From GCA-003244245 sp036279835 (GTDB taxonomy: Bacteria; Actinomycetota; Actinomycetes; Mycobacteriales; Pseudonocardiaceae), in NCBI GenBank assembly GCA_036279835.1, contig DASUII010000085.1, forward strand, positions 1-43,793: a stretch of 43,793 nt of DNA, written 5' to 3'. Both the position numbers and the translations under genes were made by a program. Of this stretch, positions 33,023 to 41,625 are shown piece after piece. Within the stretch, counting starts at the first letter, position 1, and each line of letters begins with the position of its first letter. The notes below the pieces were generated by a model that saw nothing but the letters and a program-made list of their open reading frames with translations, was not told the DNA's origin and did no database searches.

Positions 33023-34067
33023 CGTCGTGCTTGGATGGTGCTGCTGCGAGGGCGACCGGGTCGCGCCGCAACGGCTGGACCGCAAACACCATCCAGCCCA
33101 CGCTGACGACTCCGACTAAGCTGATCAGCCGGTACAGCAAGACCGCGGGCAACGCCGCCGCGGCCGGGACTCCACCCGCGACCAGAGCGAGGACGAGGGC
33201 GGCCTCCACCACGCCGATCCCGCCGGGTAGCAGCGACAGCCCTGAGCTGGCCATGCCTGCGGTGTAGGCGACGACCAGCAGTGGAAGTGTCAGTCCGTGC
33301 ACGCTCAGGGCCGCCGCGCATGCGGCCAGGCAGCCCGCGTCGAAGGCCCAGTTGAGCAGCGCGAACCCGGTCGCCACAGTCCAGTCCCGGCCGCTGGGCC
33401 GCACGGATCGCAGCTGGGCCACCAACTCGTCCAGCACGTCGGCCCCCGCCGCGGGATGGCGATGCCGAACCCGATTCGCCCGGGTCAGGACCCACCGGCC
33501 AGCGACGACGACCCGTTCGGGACGCCGGCCGAGGTGGCGGGCACACATCGCCAGCGCGACCAGAGAGCCGGTCGACACCAGCCCGCTCGCGGCCAGACAC
33601 CATGTGGCCACCGCGCCGCTAGCGCCCCGGCAGCGCATCCACCTGAAGCTGTAGCCGGTGGAAAAGGCGCCGCCACCAGGAAGTGTGGCGTGCAAAGAGT
33701 TCGCCGCATATGCCGTCGCGACGCAGCCGCGCAGCGTCACCACCACGCCGGCCGCACGCAGCAGCCGGCAGCGTGCTCGAGCGAACGTGCTCATCGAGGC
33801 CGCGGCAGCAAACGTGGCGACGACGAGCCAGCCGGCGTTGGCGCCGGAGAGGGACCTCATGGCACTGGCGAGATCCGGGCCGACCAGATCGGCCTCAACC
33901 ACGAGCAGCGCCACCAACAGGCATCCGACGATGGCACGCCATCGCCGCCGGCGAGACAGTGTCGTGGCAGCGCCATTCATGGCCACCGGTGGCGATGGTG
34001 ACTTCGGTCGGGCATCGTCGCAAGCAGCGAGTTCCCCACCAACGCATCGCAGAGTCGGCGCTGTCAT
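32919..34067 (-). CDS. YbhN/UPF0104-type lysylphosphatidylglycerol-synthase-like membrane protein, C-terminus replaced
   Basis: The protein has 382 residues and about seven to eight membrane segments; a start at MNGAATTLSRRRRWRAIVG (33980) is also plausible. The family signature is LLPGGIGVVEAALVLALVAG near residue 280, followed by LPAVLLYRLISLVGVVSVGW. The family resembles the flippase domain of MprF. After about residue 350 the sequence becomes Pro-, Arg- and Gly-rich (PARPYRYPRGGTGSRCPALG), because it reads through the hydrolase fragment in another frame. A second family member is at 38603-39742. Confidence 0.85.
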   Translation of the reverse strand: MTAPTLRCVGGELAACDDARPKSPSPPVAMNGAATTLSRRRRWRAIVGCLLVALLVVEADLVGPDLASAMRSLSGANAGWLVVATFAAAASMSTFARARCRLLRAAGVVVTLRGCVATAYAANSLHATLPGGGAFSTGYSFRWMRCRGASGAVATWCLAASGLVSTGSLVALAMCARHLGRRPERVVVAGRWVLTRANRVRHRHPAAGADVLDELVAQLRSVRPSGRDWTVATGFALLNWAFDAGCLAACAAALSVHGLTLPLLVVAYTAGMASSGLSLLPGGIGVVEAALVLALVAGGVPAAAALPAVLLYRLISLVGVVSVGWMVFAVQPLRRDPVALAAAPSKHDARDQQRQPHGYRPARPYRYPRGGTGSRCPALGPG

Positions 34068-34266
34068 GCCCTGCAGCGTCCCGCCAGAAGCTGTGCCAGG
34101 GTTGTGCGGCTGCTGTCAGTCGCATCCGAGCACAAGCATCTCAGCCGCCGCCGCGCAGGAACCTATCGAGGACATCCATGGGCGGAGTCACAAGAGGTGC
34201 AGTCCGGCGCCAGCCCGCGCCCGTCCGCCGGCACCCCGTCCGCGGGGCCGCCCGGTCCGGCGGCCA

Positions 34267-34545
34267 TCACAGGCCCGCCACGATCGTACGCAGGACCAGC
34301 ACGAGGACGAACACCACGGTAAACGCCAGGTCGATCGACACCGAACCGAGCCGCACCGGCGGCAGCACCCGGCGGACAGGCACCAACACCGGCTCGGTCA
34401 CGGTGTGCGCCATCCGGCGCGCCGGAATCGACCACCTCCCGCCCCCGGGAGCCAGTACCCCCACCCAGTCCAACACCATCCGCACCACGAGCGCCAGTTC
34501 GAACACCAGCAGCACCAGCCCCAGCAACACCCCCACCGCACCCAT
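34267..34545 (-). CDS. YggT-family small membrane protein
   Basis: The protein has 92 residues from the ATG at 34545, which follows GGAGG by seven bases. Two hydrophobic helices (LLGLVLLVFELALVVRMVL and IDLAFTVVFVLVLVLRTIV) flank ARRMAHTVTEPVLVPVRRVL, the conserved YggT loop with T.P.L.P.R. These proteins are membrane-embedded and of poorly known function. It is the last gene of the redox operon, 29 bases after the ferredoxin. Confidence 0.8.
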   Translation of the reverse strand: MGAVGVLLGLVLLVFELALVVRMVLDWVGVLAPGGGRWSIPARRMAHTVTEPVLVPVRRVLPPVRLGSVSIDLAFTVVFVLVLVLRTIVAGL

Positions 34546-34574
34546 AACAGAGCCTCCATCAGACCCGGGGTGGT

Positions 34575-34814
34575 TCATGTCGAGTCGGGTCGCTGTAGCC
34601 GCAGAGCGAGGGCTGGGCAGGTTGCTACCGCGTGGCGGGCTTGTGGCAGCAGGTCGGTGGGGATCGGGTTGGGGTCGATGAGGGGGTAGCCCCACTCGTC
34701 GAGGGTGATGTGTTCGGGGAGTAGTTCGGCGCAGATTCCGTGCCCGGTGCAGGCGATCGGATCGACTCGTAGCCAGGGTCGGTTGCCGTGGTCGGTTCTG
34801 CGGGGGACAGTCAT
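34575..34814 (-). CDS. Ferredoxin, [3Fe-4S]-like
   Basis: The 79-residue acidic protein contains IACTGHGICAELLPEHI and ATCPALAL. Cys-x5-Cys and a distal Cys-Pro are the pattern of actinobacterial [3Fe-4S] ferredoxins. It lies one base after the NuoF-like gene and probably exchanges electrons with it. The ATG is at 34814, just past the NuoF-like stop. Confidence 0.85.
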   Translation of the reverse strand: MTVPRRTDHGNRPWLRVDPIACTGHGICAELLPEHITLDEWGYPLIDPNPIPTDLLPQARHAVATCPALALRLQRPDST

Positions 34815-34815
34815 G

Positions 34816-36126
34816 TCAGTGCCGTCCTGGGATGGGAAACAGGGGCGGGTGGTTTGCGCCGGGGCAGGGGTGACCGTGGATGTGGTGGTGGACGTCGGTG
34901 GCGAAGACGCGTAGTGCGCTGGTGGTGAGCCGGGCGGCGCCGTCGGGGTGGGCACACGCACCGCGCCCGGGGAGCACCCCGAGGCGGCGGTGGAGGCGTT
35001 CGAACGCAGTAGGGGCGTTGGGGTGGCCGGCCACGATCTCGGTGAGGTCGGTGGCGATCGCGGGGATCCCGAAGGTGCAGGGTCCGCATTGTTTCGCGGA
35101 TTCGGCGGCGAGGTAGCGCAGCAGGTGCGCGGTCTGCGCGAGGCCACACGCCGTGTGGGGCAGGACTAGCAGGACGGCAACCCCGAGGGTGGATCTGGCG
35201 CTGCGTAGGCCTTCGTGGCTCAGCGGGGTGTCCAAGGACTCGGGGACGCTGAGCCAGTTTCCGGCGTAGCCGCCGATGAGCACCGCTTGGACTGGCGAGG
35301 CGGGTCCGCCGGCGTGCTGCAGGGCCACGCCGAGGGTGGTGCCGCCGGCGACCTCGTAGACGCCGGGTCGGCGGAGGGCCCCGCCTACCGTGATCAGGAG
35401 TGTGCCGGGCAGGTCCGCCGTGCCGGTGGAGCGGAACCAGGAGGCGCCGAAGCGGGCGATCAGCGCCAGGTGGGCGAGGGTTTCGACGTTGTCGACCAGT
35501 GTCGGTGCCCCGTTGACCCCGTGTTGGGACGCCCGCGGCGGGGTGGTGGTCGGGCGCGCGTCGCCGGTGGTCAGGAAGTTGACCAGAGCGGAGGCCTCGC
35601 TGGCCACGTATCGCGGGGGCACGGTGACCAGGCGAACCGGCACCGGGTCGTCCCGCTCAACGAGCACCGACGGTAGCGTGCGGGTCACTGGCGAGCCCTG
35701 GTGGACGCAGAGGATCACTTCTGTGGCGCCCAGCGCGTGGGCGGCGAGCACGCTACCGTCGAGCACCAGATGCGGAGCGAGGCTGAGCAGCGCGGCGTCT
35801 TTCGCGCTGGCCGGTTCTCCCTCGCAGCCGTTGGCCACTACCACTGGTCGGCCACCGGCGACGGCGGCGAGTTTGCGGGCGGTGGGGAAACCCGCACCAC
35901 CGCGTCCACACAGACCTGCCGCGGTGACCTCGTCGATCAAGCGAGCCGATCGTCCGGGCCGATCGGGCAACGGTAGCTGGCCGTAGCGGCGGTGGTGCTC
36001 GGCGAGGCCGGCGGGGGCGCGTGTCTCGTACCACCCGGCGAGCAGTCGCGGGCCGGCCGCCGACGGGGCCGGCATCCCGGTCGTGGGATGGGTGGAGGTG
36101 GGCCGGACTGTCCCAGGGCGGTTCAT
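34816..36126 (-). CDS. NuoF-like flavoprotein with SLBB domain
   Basis: The protein has 436 residues from the ATG at 36126. The NuoF/RnfC-type FMN region is GLCGRGGAGFPTARKL near residue 80, and VVVANGCEGEPASAKD follows. An SLBB region contains LPGTLLITVGGALRRPGVYE. The Fe-S site is reduced: CGPCTFG and a later GACAHP give three cysteines instead of the usual four (CxxCxxC...C). It probably passes electrons between NAD(P)H or ferredoxin and the membrane partner. Its start overlaps the ferric-reductase-like gene by four bases (ATGA). Confidence 0.85.
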   Translation of the reverse strand: MNRPGTVRPTSTHPTTGMPAPSAAGPRLLAGWYETRAPAGLAEHHRRYGQLPLPDRPGRSARLIDEVTAAGLCGRGGAGFPTARKLAAVAGGRPVVVANGCEGEPASAKDAALLSLAPHLVLDGSVLAAHALGATEVILCVHQGSPVTRTLPSVLVERDDPVPVRLVTVPPRYVASEASALVNFLTTGDARPTTTPPRASQHGVNGAPTLVDNVETLAHLALIARFGASWFRSTGTADLPGTLLITVGGALRRPGVYEVAGGTTLGVALQHAGGPASPVQAVLIGGYAGNWLSVPESLDTPLSHEGLRSARSTLGVAVLLVLPHTACGLAQTAHLLRYLAAESAKQCGPCTFGIPAIATDLTEIVAGHPNAPTAFERLHRRLGVLPGRGACAHPDGAARLTTSALRVFATDVHHHIHGHPCPGANHPPLFPIPGRH

Positions 36127-36680
36127 CGCTGGGTCACCTGGACCCGTCCCGCCTGGCTGGCGGATGCGATGAGCGCCCGCCAGATCAGCCCGCCGGCCAC
36201 GAGTGCGATACATCCCAGGGTGGGGGCCAGCATCCAGGGGGTTTGGGTGTCTTGGCCGCCGATGCCCAGGCCGTGGATGACCGCGATCGGCCAGCACGCG
36301 TAGCCCGCCCAGTGCACCGCGCGCCAGGTTCGCCGTCCGACGTGGGTGCGGAGCAGGCTGGTGGCGACCAGTGCGAGCAGCAGTTCGAGGGCGACGACGC
36401 CGAGTCCGAGCCACAATGGCTGGTAGCTGGAGATGAAGGGCACGATGGTGTCGATCCAGCTGATGCCGGCGTAGGGGTCGATCACCGCGGTGGACACGTG
36501 CACCGCGAGGAACGCCAGGGTGAGCAGCGCGAGGTTGTGGTGGAGGTGGGCCAGCACGAACCGGGGCCAGCCGGGCGCGGCGAAACGCATCACTCCGGTG
36601 ATGCCCAGCAGCATCGTGGCGGTCAACAGCAGCAGCGCGATCAGACCCGTCGCGCGGCTGATATACCAGAGCAGCTCCAT
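36123..36680 (-). CDS. Ferric-reductase-like transmembrane b-type cytochrome
   Basis: The protein has 185 residues and about five membrane helices. Likely haem ligands lie in LAHLHHNLALLTLAFLAVH and in VHWAGYACWPIAVIHGLG, two helices each with a pair of histidines about 13 residues apart, the bis-haem arrangement of ferric reductase and NOX-type domains. The short first helix begins MELLWYISRATGLIALLLL. It can carry electrons across the membrane between the cytosolic NuoF-like protein and an outer flavin carrier. It overlaps ApbE at 36680 by one base. Confidence 0.85.
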   Translation of the reverse strand: MELLWYISRATGLIALLLLTATMLLGITGVMRFAAPGWPRFVLAHLHHNLALLTLAFLAVHVSTAVIDPYAGISWIDTIVPFISSYQPLWLGLGVVALELLLALVATSLLRTHVGRRTWRAVHWAGYACWPIAVIHGLGIGGQDTQTPWMLAPTLGCIALVAGGLIWRALIASASQAGRVQVTQR

Positions 36681-37675
36681 CAGAGGGCCCCCATCCCAGC
36701 GGGCGTGTCCTCGGTGGTCGGCCATCCGGCCACGGTGTGCACGGCACCGTCGTCGGTGACCAGGCGGGCGGGCAGCCCGCGTGTGGTGAGCCACCCGGGG
36801 GCCGCGGCGCCGAGCACAATCGATGTGGTGCTGGCGGTGTTGGCGTCGACGCAGGATGCGGCGGCGACGCTGACGGTGCGCCAGCCACCGGCCGCGGGGG
36901 CACCGGTGCGCGGGTCGAGGATGTGATGCATCAGGTCCCCGCCGCGGCGCCACTGGCGCCGGGCGGTTCCGGACGTTGCCAGGGCGCCGGACTCGATCGC
37001 GACACCGTGGCCGCCGTCAAGGTCGGGGTGGGTGTGGTCGTCGCCGATGAGCACCTGCCAACCGCCCTGCGGAGGTGGGCCGGCGACGGCGAGGTCACCG
37101 CCCAGGTTGACCAGTACCCCGCAGCGCAGCTTCGCGGCGATCCGCGCTGCCGCTCGGTCGGCTGCGAGGGCTTTGGCGGTGGCCCCGACGTCGAGAGAGA
37201 TTCCGTGGGGCAGCAATATCTCGCGGGATCGCGGGTCCCAGCTGATCCGCCACCAGCCCGGCGCAGGCACAGGCACTATGGCCGGGCCGTCGACGTCGAG
37301 GGCGGCGAAGTCCCGATCATAGCCCAGGGTAGCCATCGCGGTCCCGACGGTGGGATCGACTAGCCCGTCGGTGAGCTGCGCGGTGCGCAGTGCGGTGTCG
37401 ACGATCTGGGCCAGCAGCGGGCTGACCGTCACCGGGGAGCCGGCGGTGCGCTCCAGTTGGCGGATTTCGGAGTCGGCGCGAAACCGGCTACAGACCCAGT
37501 CCAGCTCAGCGAGGTCGGCCCGCAGCATCGTCTCGGCCGCCGATGCGGCCGCCGGGTCGGTGACCGCCAGCGCCGCCGTCGTTCCGATCGCCGAAAACCG
37601 CACCTCGATGACGTCGGTTGCGCCAGAGGCTTCGGGGGCGCCGGTGACGTCAGTGCGGTGCGCGGCGATGGTCAC
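36680..37675 (-). CDS. apbE: FAD:protein FMN transferase
   Basis: The protein has 331 residues. Family motifs are present: ISLDVGATAKALAADRAA (the D-x-G-x-x-x-K motif), VLVNLGGDLAVAGPPPQGGW, and MHHILDPRTGAPA (His and the DPRTG metal/substrate loop). ApbE transfers FMN from FAD to a Thr or Ser in the motif (S/T)GA(T/S) of redox proteins. No signal peptide is evident in the N-terminal part, which is unusual for an enzyme flavinylating extracytoplasmic sites, though the start may be misplaced. It overlaps the SGAS-ending membrane protein by four bases. Confidence 0.93.
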   Translation of the reverse strand: MTIAAHRTDVTGAPEASGATDVIEVRFSAIGTTAALAVTDPAAASAAETMLRADLAELDWVCSRFRADSEIRQLERTAGSPVTVSPLLAQIVDTALRTAQLTDGLVDPTVGTAMATLGYDRDFAALDVDGPAIVPVPAPGWWRISWDPRSREILLPHGISLDVGATAKALAADRAAARIAAKLRCGVLVNLGGDLAVAGPPPQGGWQVLIGDDHTHPDLDGGHGVAIESGALATSGTARRQWRRGGDLMHHILDPRTGAPAAGGWRTVSVAAASCVDANTASTTSIVLGAAAPGWLTTRGLPARLVTDDGAVHTVAGWPTTEDTPAGMGAL

Positions 37676-37965
37676 GAGGCACCCGACCGGGTGTGTGAGC
37701 CGCCACCGGACGAGTGGCTCGGGGCCGCCGCCGGGGGCTGCAATGTCTCTTCGCCGCCCTGCTGGCTGTACTGCGCCGCGCTCTGCACCAGACTGGAGTC
37801 GCTGGTGGTCGAGGCGGTGGACGCGGCGGCGGGGCCTTGTGCGAGCACGATGGCGATCACCGCCGCGGTCAGGCCGCCGCCCGCGGCGATCCCGCGCGTC
37901 ACGTGGGCGATGCGGCGCTGGCCGCGGTCGCGGTCGGCCAGCCGAGCTCGTTGGGAGTGGTTCAT
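37672..37965 (-). CDS. Tiny membrane protein ending in SGAS, candidate ApbE substrate
   Basis: The protein has 97 residues. A basic N-terminal segment (MNHSQRARLADRDRGQRRIA) precedes one transmembrane helix GLTAAVIAIVLAQGPAAAS, then a Ser/Gln-rich outer linker. The C-terminus SGGGSHTRSGAS ends exactly with S-G-A-S, the core of the ApbE flavinylation motif (usually SGAT or SGAS). The gene directly precedes apbE with a four-base overlap. By its form it could be a minimal flavin carrier held on the outer face of the membrane. A FMN-binding domain is absent, so this needs testing. Confidence 0.6.
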   Translation of the reverse strand: MNHSQRARLADRDRGQRRIAHVTRGIAAGGGLTAAVIAIVLAQGPAAASTASTTSDSSLVQSAAQYSQQGGEETLQPPAAAPSHSSGGGSHTRSGAS

Positions 37966-38120
37966 GGCGTCAGCGTCGACCGGGCGCCTTGGACAAATAT
38001 GGGGAAAGCCTGTGAAGAATCTGTCAAGGCATCGCTGACAACCCTGGGGACCGCGAGGAGCTGCGGCTGTTCGCTGCGTGATCGAAACCACTGATTGCAT
38101 CCGTAGTGACTTTGATCACT

Positions 38121-38606
38121 TCAGAAGTGGATGAGGCCGGGTTTCAGACCGGCGGGGGGCCGGTTGGTGACCAGGATGCGGTCGATCGAGGGGTGTCGAA
38201 CGCGGAGCACCATCAGGGCGTAGTGACCGGCCACCGCTGGTGGGATGGCACTGGCGATCGTTCCTTGGGGGTAGTTGCCGTGATAGACGACCAGACAGGT
38301 GTGTGGCTGTCTGGTTTGAGCTGGCGGGTGTGGCGGTCGGTGCCGGGCGTGCAGCTGAGCAGGTGCGGCCGGTGTGACGCCTAGTTCGCGGGCGAGGGCG
38401 TCAGCGTCAGTCTGGTTAATGGGCCGGATGAAGGTCAGGGTGCCCTGGTCGTGGACGATGCGACGGGCCAGCGGGAGTACCGCGGCGCAGCCCGACACGT
38501 CGTTGGTGACCAAGGCCCCGCTGCCCGGCCCCGCGCAGGCCACTGCCAGGGCGAGCCCGATCCCGGCCAGTGTGGCGCGGGCCATCCGCCAGCGCAGGAT
38601 GGTCAT
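38121..38606 (-). CDS. Putative lipoprotein, 161 residues
   Basis: The protein starts MTILRWRMARATLAGIGLAL and has a lipobox-like AVAC, so it is probably lipid-anchored outside the membrane. The mature part contains GALVTNDVSGCAAVLPLARR, INQTDADALARELGVTPAAP and HTCLVVYHGNYPQGTIASAI, and ends PAGLKPGLIHF. I do not recognise the family. Its ATG overlaps the stop of the YbhN-type gene (ATGA), so the two are coupled. Confidence 0.65.
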   Translation of the reverse strand: MTILRWRMARATLAGIGLALAVACAGPGSGALVTNDVSGCAAVLPLARRIVHDQGTLTFIRPINQTDADALARELGVTPAAPAQLHARHRPPHPPAQTRQPHTCLVVYHGNYPQGTIASAIPPAVAGHYALMVLRVRHPSIDRILVTNRPPAGLKPGLIHF

Positions 38607-39742
38607 GATACGGGGTCCGGTTCTCTCGTAAGCTGACTCGTTGCCACGATAGCGCCACCCGCAGTGGGTGGGACGGGTGCGCGCGAGATCGCTCGCAGCA
38701 CCAGCCACGCCAGCCCGCCGGCAGGGATGCAACCCCAGTAGGTGATCAGTCGGTAGAGCAGCACCGCGGCCAGGGTGATGGTTTGGGCCCCCCCGAAGGC
38801 GACCAGGGCCAGGGTGATGCTGCCCTCCACGACCCCGATACCTCCGGGGGTCACCGGCATGCTTGCTGCGATCTGCCCGGCGCAGTAGGCCAGTAGCAAC
38901 CCGGTCCACGGCGGCGTGGTGTGCAATGCCGTAAAAGCCAGCGCGAGCACCGCGATGTCGGCTATCCAGCAGAGCATCATCAGCGCGAAGGCCGCGACGC
39001 CGGCGGCCGGGGTCAGCCGGATGGTGCGCAGCTGGGCCGCCCAGTCCCGCCGCACTCTCCCGATCGGCGCACCCATCCGCCGCAGGATCCGACCCAACCG
39101 GCGGGAACCCGACGCAGGCCTGGCACGTCGCCGGGCCATGGTCGACCGCGCACCCTGGAACGGCCGAGCGATTCGGCGCCGGACCGCAGGTCGGCGCAGC
39201 ACCGCGTACCCGCCACCTACCAAGGCCAGCGCGGCCAGTAGCGCGATGCTGATTGCCTGCAATCCGGAAACCGGGTCGGCGTTGCCGGCGATCTGGACCG
39301 CGACGATGGTCAACACCGTGACCGCACCGACGTAAAGGACCGTGCACACCGCGAACATCCACCCGGCCACCACCGCCCCCACCCGACGGCGACGCAACAC
39401 GTCCACCATGACCACGCCGGAGGCTGCGAACCCGAACGGTAAGCAGTAGGCCGCCGCGTCACCGGCCAGTACAGCCGCGCCCAGGGTTACCGGCCCGACT
39501 CTGCCGCCCCCGCGCCGCAGCACCACCGCGGTCGCGGCCCCCCGCACCAGATAGGACAGCACCTCGGCGAGGATCGCCACCACGACCCACCCCACGCTGA
39601 CCGAGGTCAAGGTGTCGGCGGCGGTGAGCAACTCGTCGCTGCTGTCATACAACACCCGCACGACTAGCCCGGCCGCGGCCAACCCCACGACCACCACGAC
39701 CACCCGCCGCCACCGCACCCGAGTGCTCAATGCCACCGGCAC
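38603..39742 (-). CDS. YbhN/UPF0104-type lysylphosphatidylglycerol-synthase-like membrane protein
   Basis: The protein has 379 residues from the GTG at 39742; the GTG at 39736 has better spacing (8 bases) from AGGAGG and may be the true start. About seven to eight membrane helices. The signature SMPVTPGGIGVVEGSITLAL is followed by VAFGGAQTITLAAVLLYRLI. It is related to the gene at 32919-34067 and intact at its C-terminus. Members of this family resemble the MprF flippase domain and are thought to move or sense lipids; a substrate cannot be stated. Confidence 0.87.
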   Translation of the reverse strand: MPVALSTRVRWRRVVVVVVGLAAAGLVVRVLYDSSDELLTAADTLTSVSVGWVVVAILAEVLSYLVRGAATAVVLRRGGGRVGPVTLGAAVLAGDAAAYCLPFGFAASGVVMVDVLRRRRVGAVVAGWMFAVCTVLYVGAVTVLTIVAVQIAGNADPVSGLQAISIALLAALALVGGGYAVLRRPAVRRRIARPFQGARSTMARRRARPASGSRRLGRILRRMGAPIGRVRRDWAAQLRTIRLTPAAGVAAFALMMLCWIADIAVLALAFTALHTTPPWTGLLLAYCAGQIAASMPVTPGGIGVVEGSITLALVAFGGAQTITLAAVLLYRLITYWGCIPAGGLAWLVLRAISRAPVPPTAGGAIVATSQLTREPDPVS

Positions 39743-40237
39743 ACCCTCCTACACCTCAAGCCGACACGAGCCACCGCCCTGGACTTCCGGAAACCCCGAC
39801 CAAACCACCGTCGTCGTCACAAGCGGCGAATAGACTCAAACCGCTGTACCGGCGGACTTGACCGCATCCACGCCCGTTAGCCAATCAAAACCCGCCTGCA
39901 CTCCCCTTTGACGTACGGGTTGAGTACGAGTTGAGCAACGACAGCAGCACAGATGTGCCTCCGAACCGGGGCGAACTGAGACCCCAACTGAGACCCGGCA
40001 AGATCACGGGATAGGCAGCCCATGATCGACACTGGGAGTGTCTGGGTGGACAGTGACGATCAGCGCGGCACTCGCGACCCCTGGTATGCGTGATCAGTCA
40101 GCTCACCAAACGCCTGCGAGCTGGTCTCACCTTTGCCTTGCAAAAACGTGATCAACTCTATCGACCGCCAAAGATCACCTCTGTCTCCTCTCCTTTCTGC
40201 CCTCGATCAAGGGATGGGGACGGAGTTGTGCTGGACT

Positions 40238-40263
40238 CTGCTGGTGGACGCGTCCACCAGCAG
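40238..40263. repeat. Perfect 26-bp palindrome
   Basis: The first half is CTGCTGGTGGACG; the second half is its exact reverse complement, with no spacer and no mismatch. A dimeric DNA-binding protein or a resolution site would fit; a terminator would not, because there is no loop and no T-run. Confidence 0.85.
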
Positions 40264-40289
40264 CCGGCCGCTCACAATGACAATTTCAG

Positions 40290-40412
40290 GCCTGTGAGCG
40301 TCTAGTTACATACTCCAACACTTGGCGTAACAATCAATTTGAGAAACAAGCAGGTAAACGGGACTACCGCCTGTGAGCGTCTAGTTACATGACACCAACG
40401 CCGGTGTAACGA
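40290..40412 (+). repeat. Two direct repeats with core CCTGTGAGCGTCTAGTTACA
   Basis: The cores start at about 40291 and 40371, 80 bp apart, and each extends with T and a diverging CCAAC...GTAAC segment. In both copies GTTACA and a downstream GTAAC enclose a small inverted repeat. They lie 110-230 bases upstream of the globin-like gene and probably form operators for its control. Confidence 0.7.
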
Positions 40413-40521
40413 TCGACTAGCTAGATCCCAGTAAGGTCAGTTTGGGAACATCTGGTCTCCGCTCTACGTCCAGATTCCGTCCTCACGAGCATGGCTTACC
40501 GCCTGAATAGGGGAGATAATC

Positions 40522-41625
40522 ATGACCATCGGCAACCAGATCGAGGAAGTACTCGAGGCCGACGGCTACGATCACCTGGTAACACCAGAGTTCGCTCCAC
40601 TCGCCGACTTCGCCGGGTTCGGAGTCTATGAGGCAGTGGCCGTCCAAGAGACCGGCAGGGACATCGCAGCGTTCATCGACCGTATCCCGGAGGCAATAAC
40701 CGGATACCTTAGGACCCGTCCGGAATCCGCGCCGCTTATGGACAGATCAGACCTAGCGGTCAACGAGCCGCTGATCAAAGAGTGGCTGGACAGGACAATC
40801 GCCGGACCATTCGACGGAGAACTCGCTGCCTTCCTACGACAGACCAGCCACGTCGGGGGAACCGAAGTGACCTTCCCCGGAGTGCAGATACCACTCCCGC
40901 CCCAACTCGTCCTGGCCCTCACCGCCTGGCTACAGGGCCAGATCCTCGACGCCATGGGTAAAACCTGCGACCTCGCCACCGTCTCCGCCGCCGGCGCAGC
41001 CTGGATGAACCAATTCATGCTGCAACTCGGGATCATCCTCGAACCCAGCCTGGCAGAACCAGACGCACCCCTGGGCCGTCACGAAGCCGCCGAGTTCCAT
41101 CCCTACGCGGAGTTCGCCGGTTTCGGCGCCAAAGAGCGAGCAATTCTTCGCAAGACCGGCCCACTCCTGGGACCAGCAGCAGGAGGCGTGGTCACCCTCG
41201 CCTACGACTACCTACTCTCCCGCCCTGAATCGGCCGGATACTTCCAGGACGCCTCGCACCTCACACAGCGAAAGATGACTCTCAAGGCCTGGTGGTTGCG
41301 GAGTACCACCAAGCCGATGGACGGCAACTTCCACGCCTACATGTCCAAAGTCGCCGACGCCCACGTCAAAGACGGTGGAACCCATCCCCACGTGGTCGTC
41401 CCGCCTGACCTGACCATCGCCCTCATGGGCTGGGTCGAGATGCGAGTCATGACCGCGTTGAACACCATCGCCCCCGGAGCCGACGGAGACTACGTCTTCG
41501 GGAAACTCCCCGAGCCGCCCGAAGCAGCGGAAGTGGGTCAAGCATGGATGCGGATGCTGACCCTCCAGTTAGGGATCCTGCTCAAGCCCTACCTCACACC
41601 GCCTGGCGCGCCTGCGATCGCCTGA
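40522..41625 (+). CDS. Tandem-duplicated globin-like (protoglobin-type) protein
   Basis: The protein has 367 residues in two homologous halves, about 22-180 and 192-357. Both halves contain FA.L.AEFAGFG/ADFAGFG, RPESA, a region around L..W..RT...P.DG, P.LV/TLAL..W and W...LQLGI.L.P. In the second half VADAHVKDGG places His281 like the proximal haem His of protoglobins and globin-coupled sensors; His110 (QTSHVGG) is its counterpart in the first half. Protoglobins bind O2, NO or CO. The ATG follows GGGGAG. A tandem fusion is unusual and could form an internal dimer. I am unsure whether both halves bind haem. Confidence 0.6.
   Translation: MTIGNQIEEVLEADGYDHLVTPEFAPLADFAGFGVYEAVAVQETGRDIAAFIDRIPEAITGYLRTRPESAPLMDRSDLAVNEPLIKEWLDRTIAGPFDGELAAFLRQTSHVGGTEVTFPGVQIPLPPQLVLALTAWLQGQILDAMGKTCDLATVSAAGAAWMNQFMLQLGIILEPSLAEPDAPLGRHEAAEFHPYAEFAGFGAKERAILRKTGPLLGPAAGGVVTLAYDYLLSRPESAGYFQDASHLTQRKMTLKAWWLRSTTKPMDGNFHAYMSKVADAHVKDGGTHPHVVVPPDLTIALMGWVEMRVMTALNTIAPGADGDYVFGKLPEPPEAAEVGQAWMRMLTLQLGILLKPYLTPPGAPAIA

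Larger units (their letters stand above)
39743..40521. other. 780-bp intergenic region rich in repeats
   Basis: No gene is seen. It contains a perfect 26-bp palindrome (40238-40263) and two 22-bp direct repeats ending in hairpin-like sequence. This is unusually long and structured for an actinobacterial promoter and could also be an element-specific control or replication site. Confidence 0.6.

Noticed and set aside
36127..36903. Upstream extension of the NuoF-like frame
   Set aside because: The translation is Pro/Arg/His-rich and overlaps the ferric-reductase-like gene. The ATG at 36126 with the ATGA overlap is the better start.
38607..39362. Long minus-strand frame upstream of the lipoprotein start
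   Set aside because: It is a shadow of the YbhN-type gene at 38603-39742: Arg- and Gly-rich translation and no domain. Only the part from 38606 down is coding.
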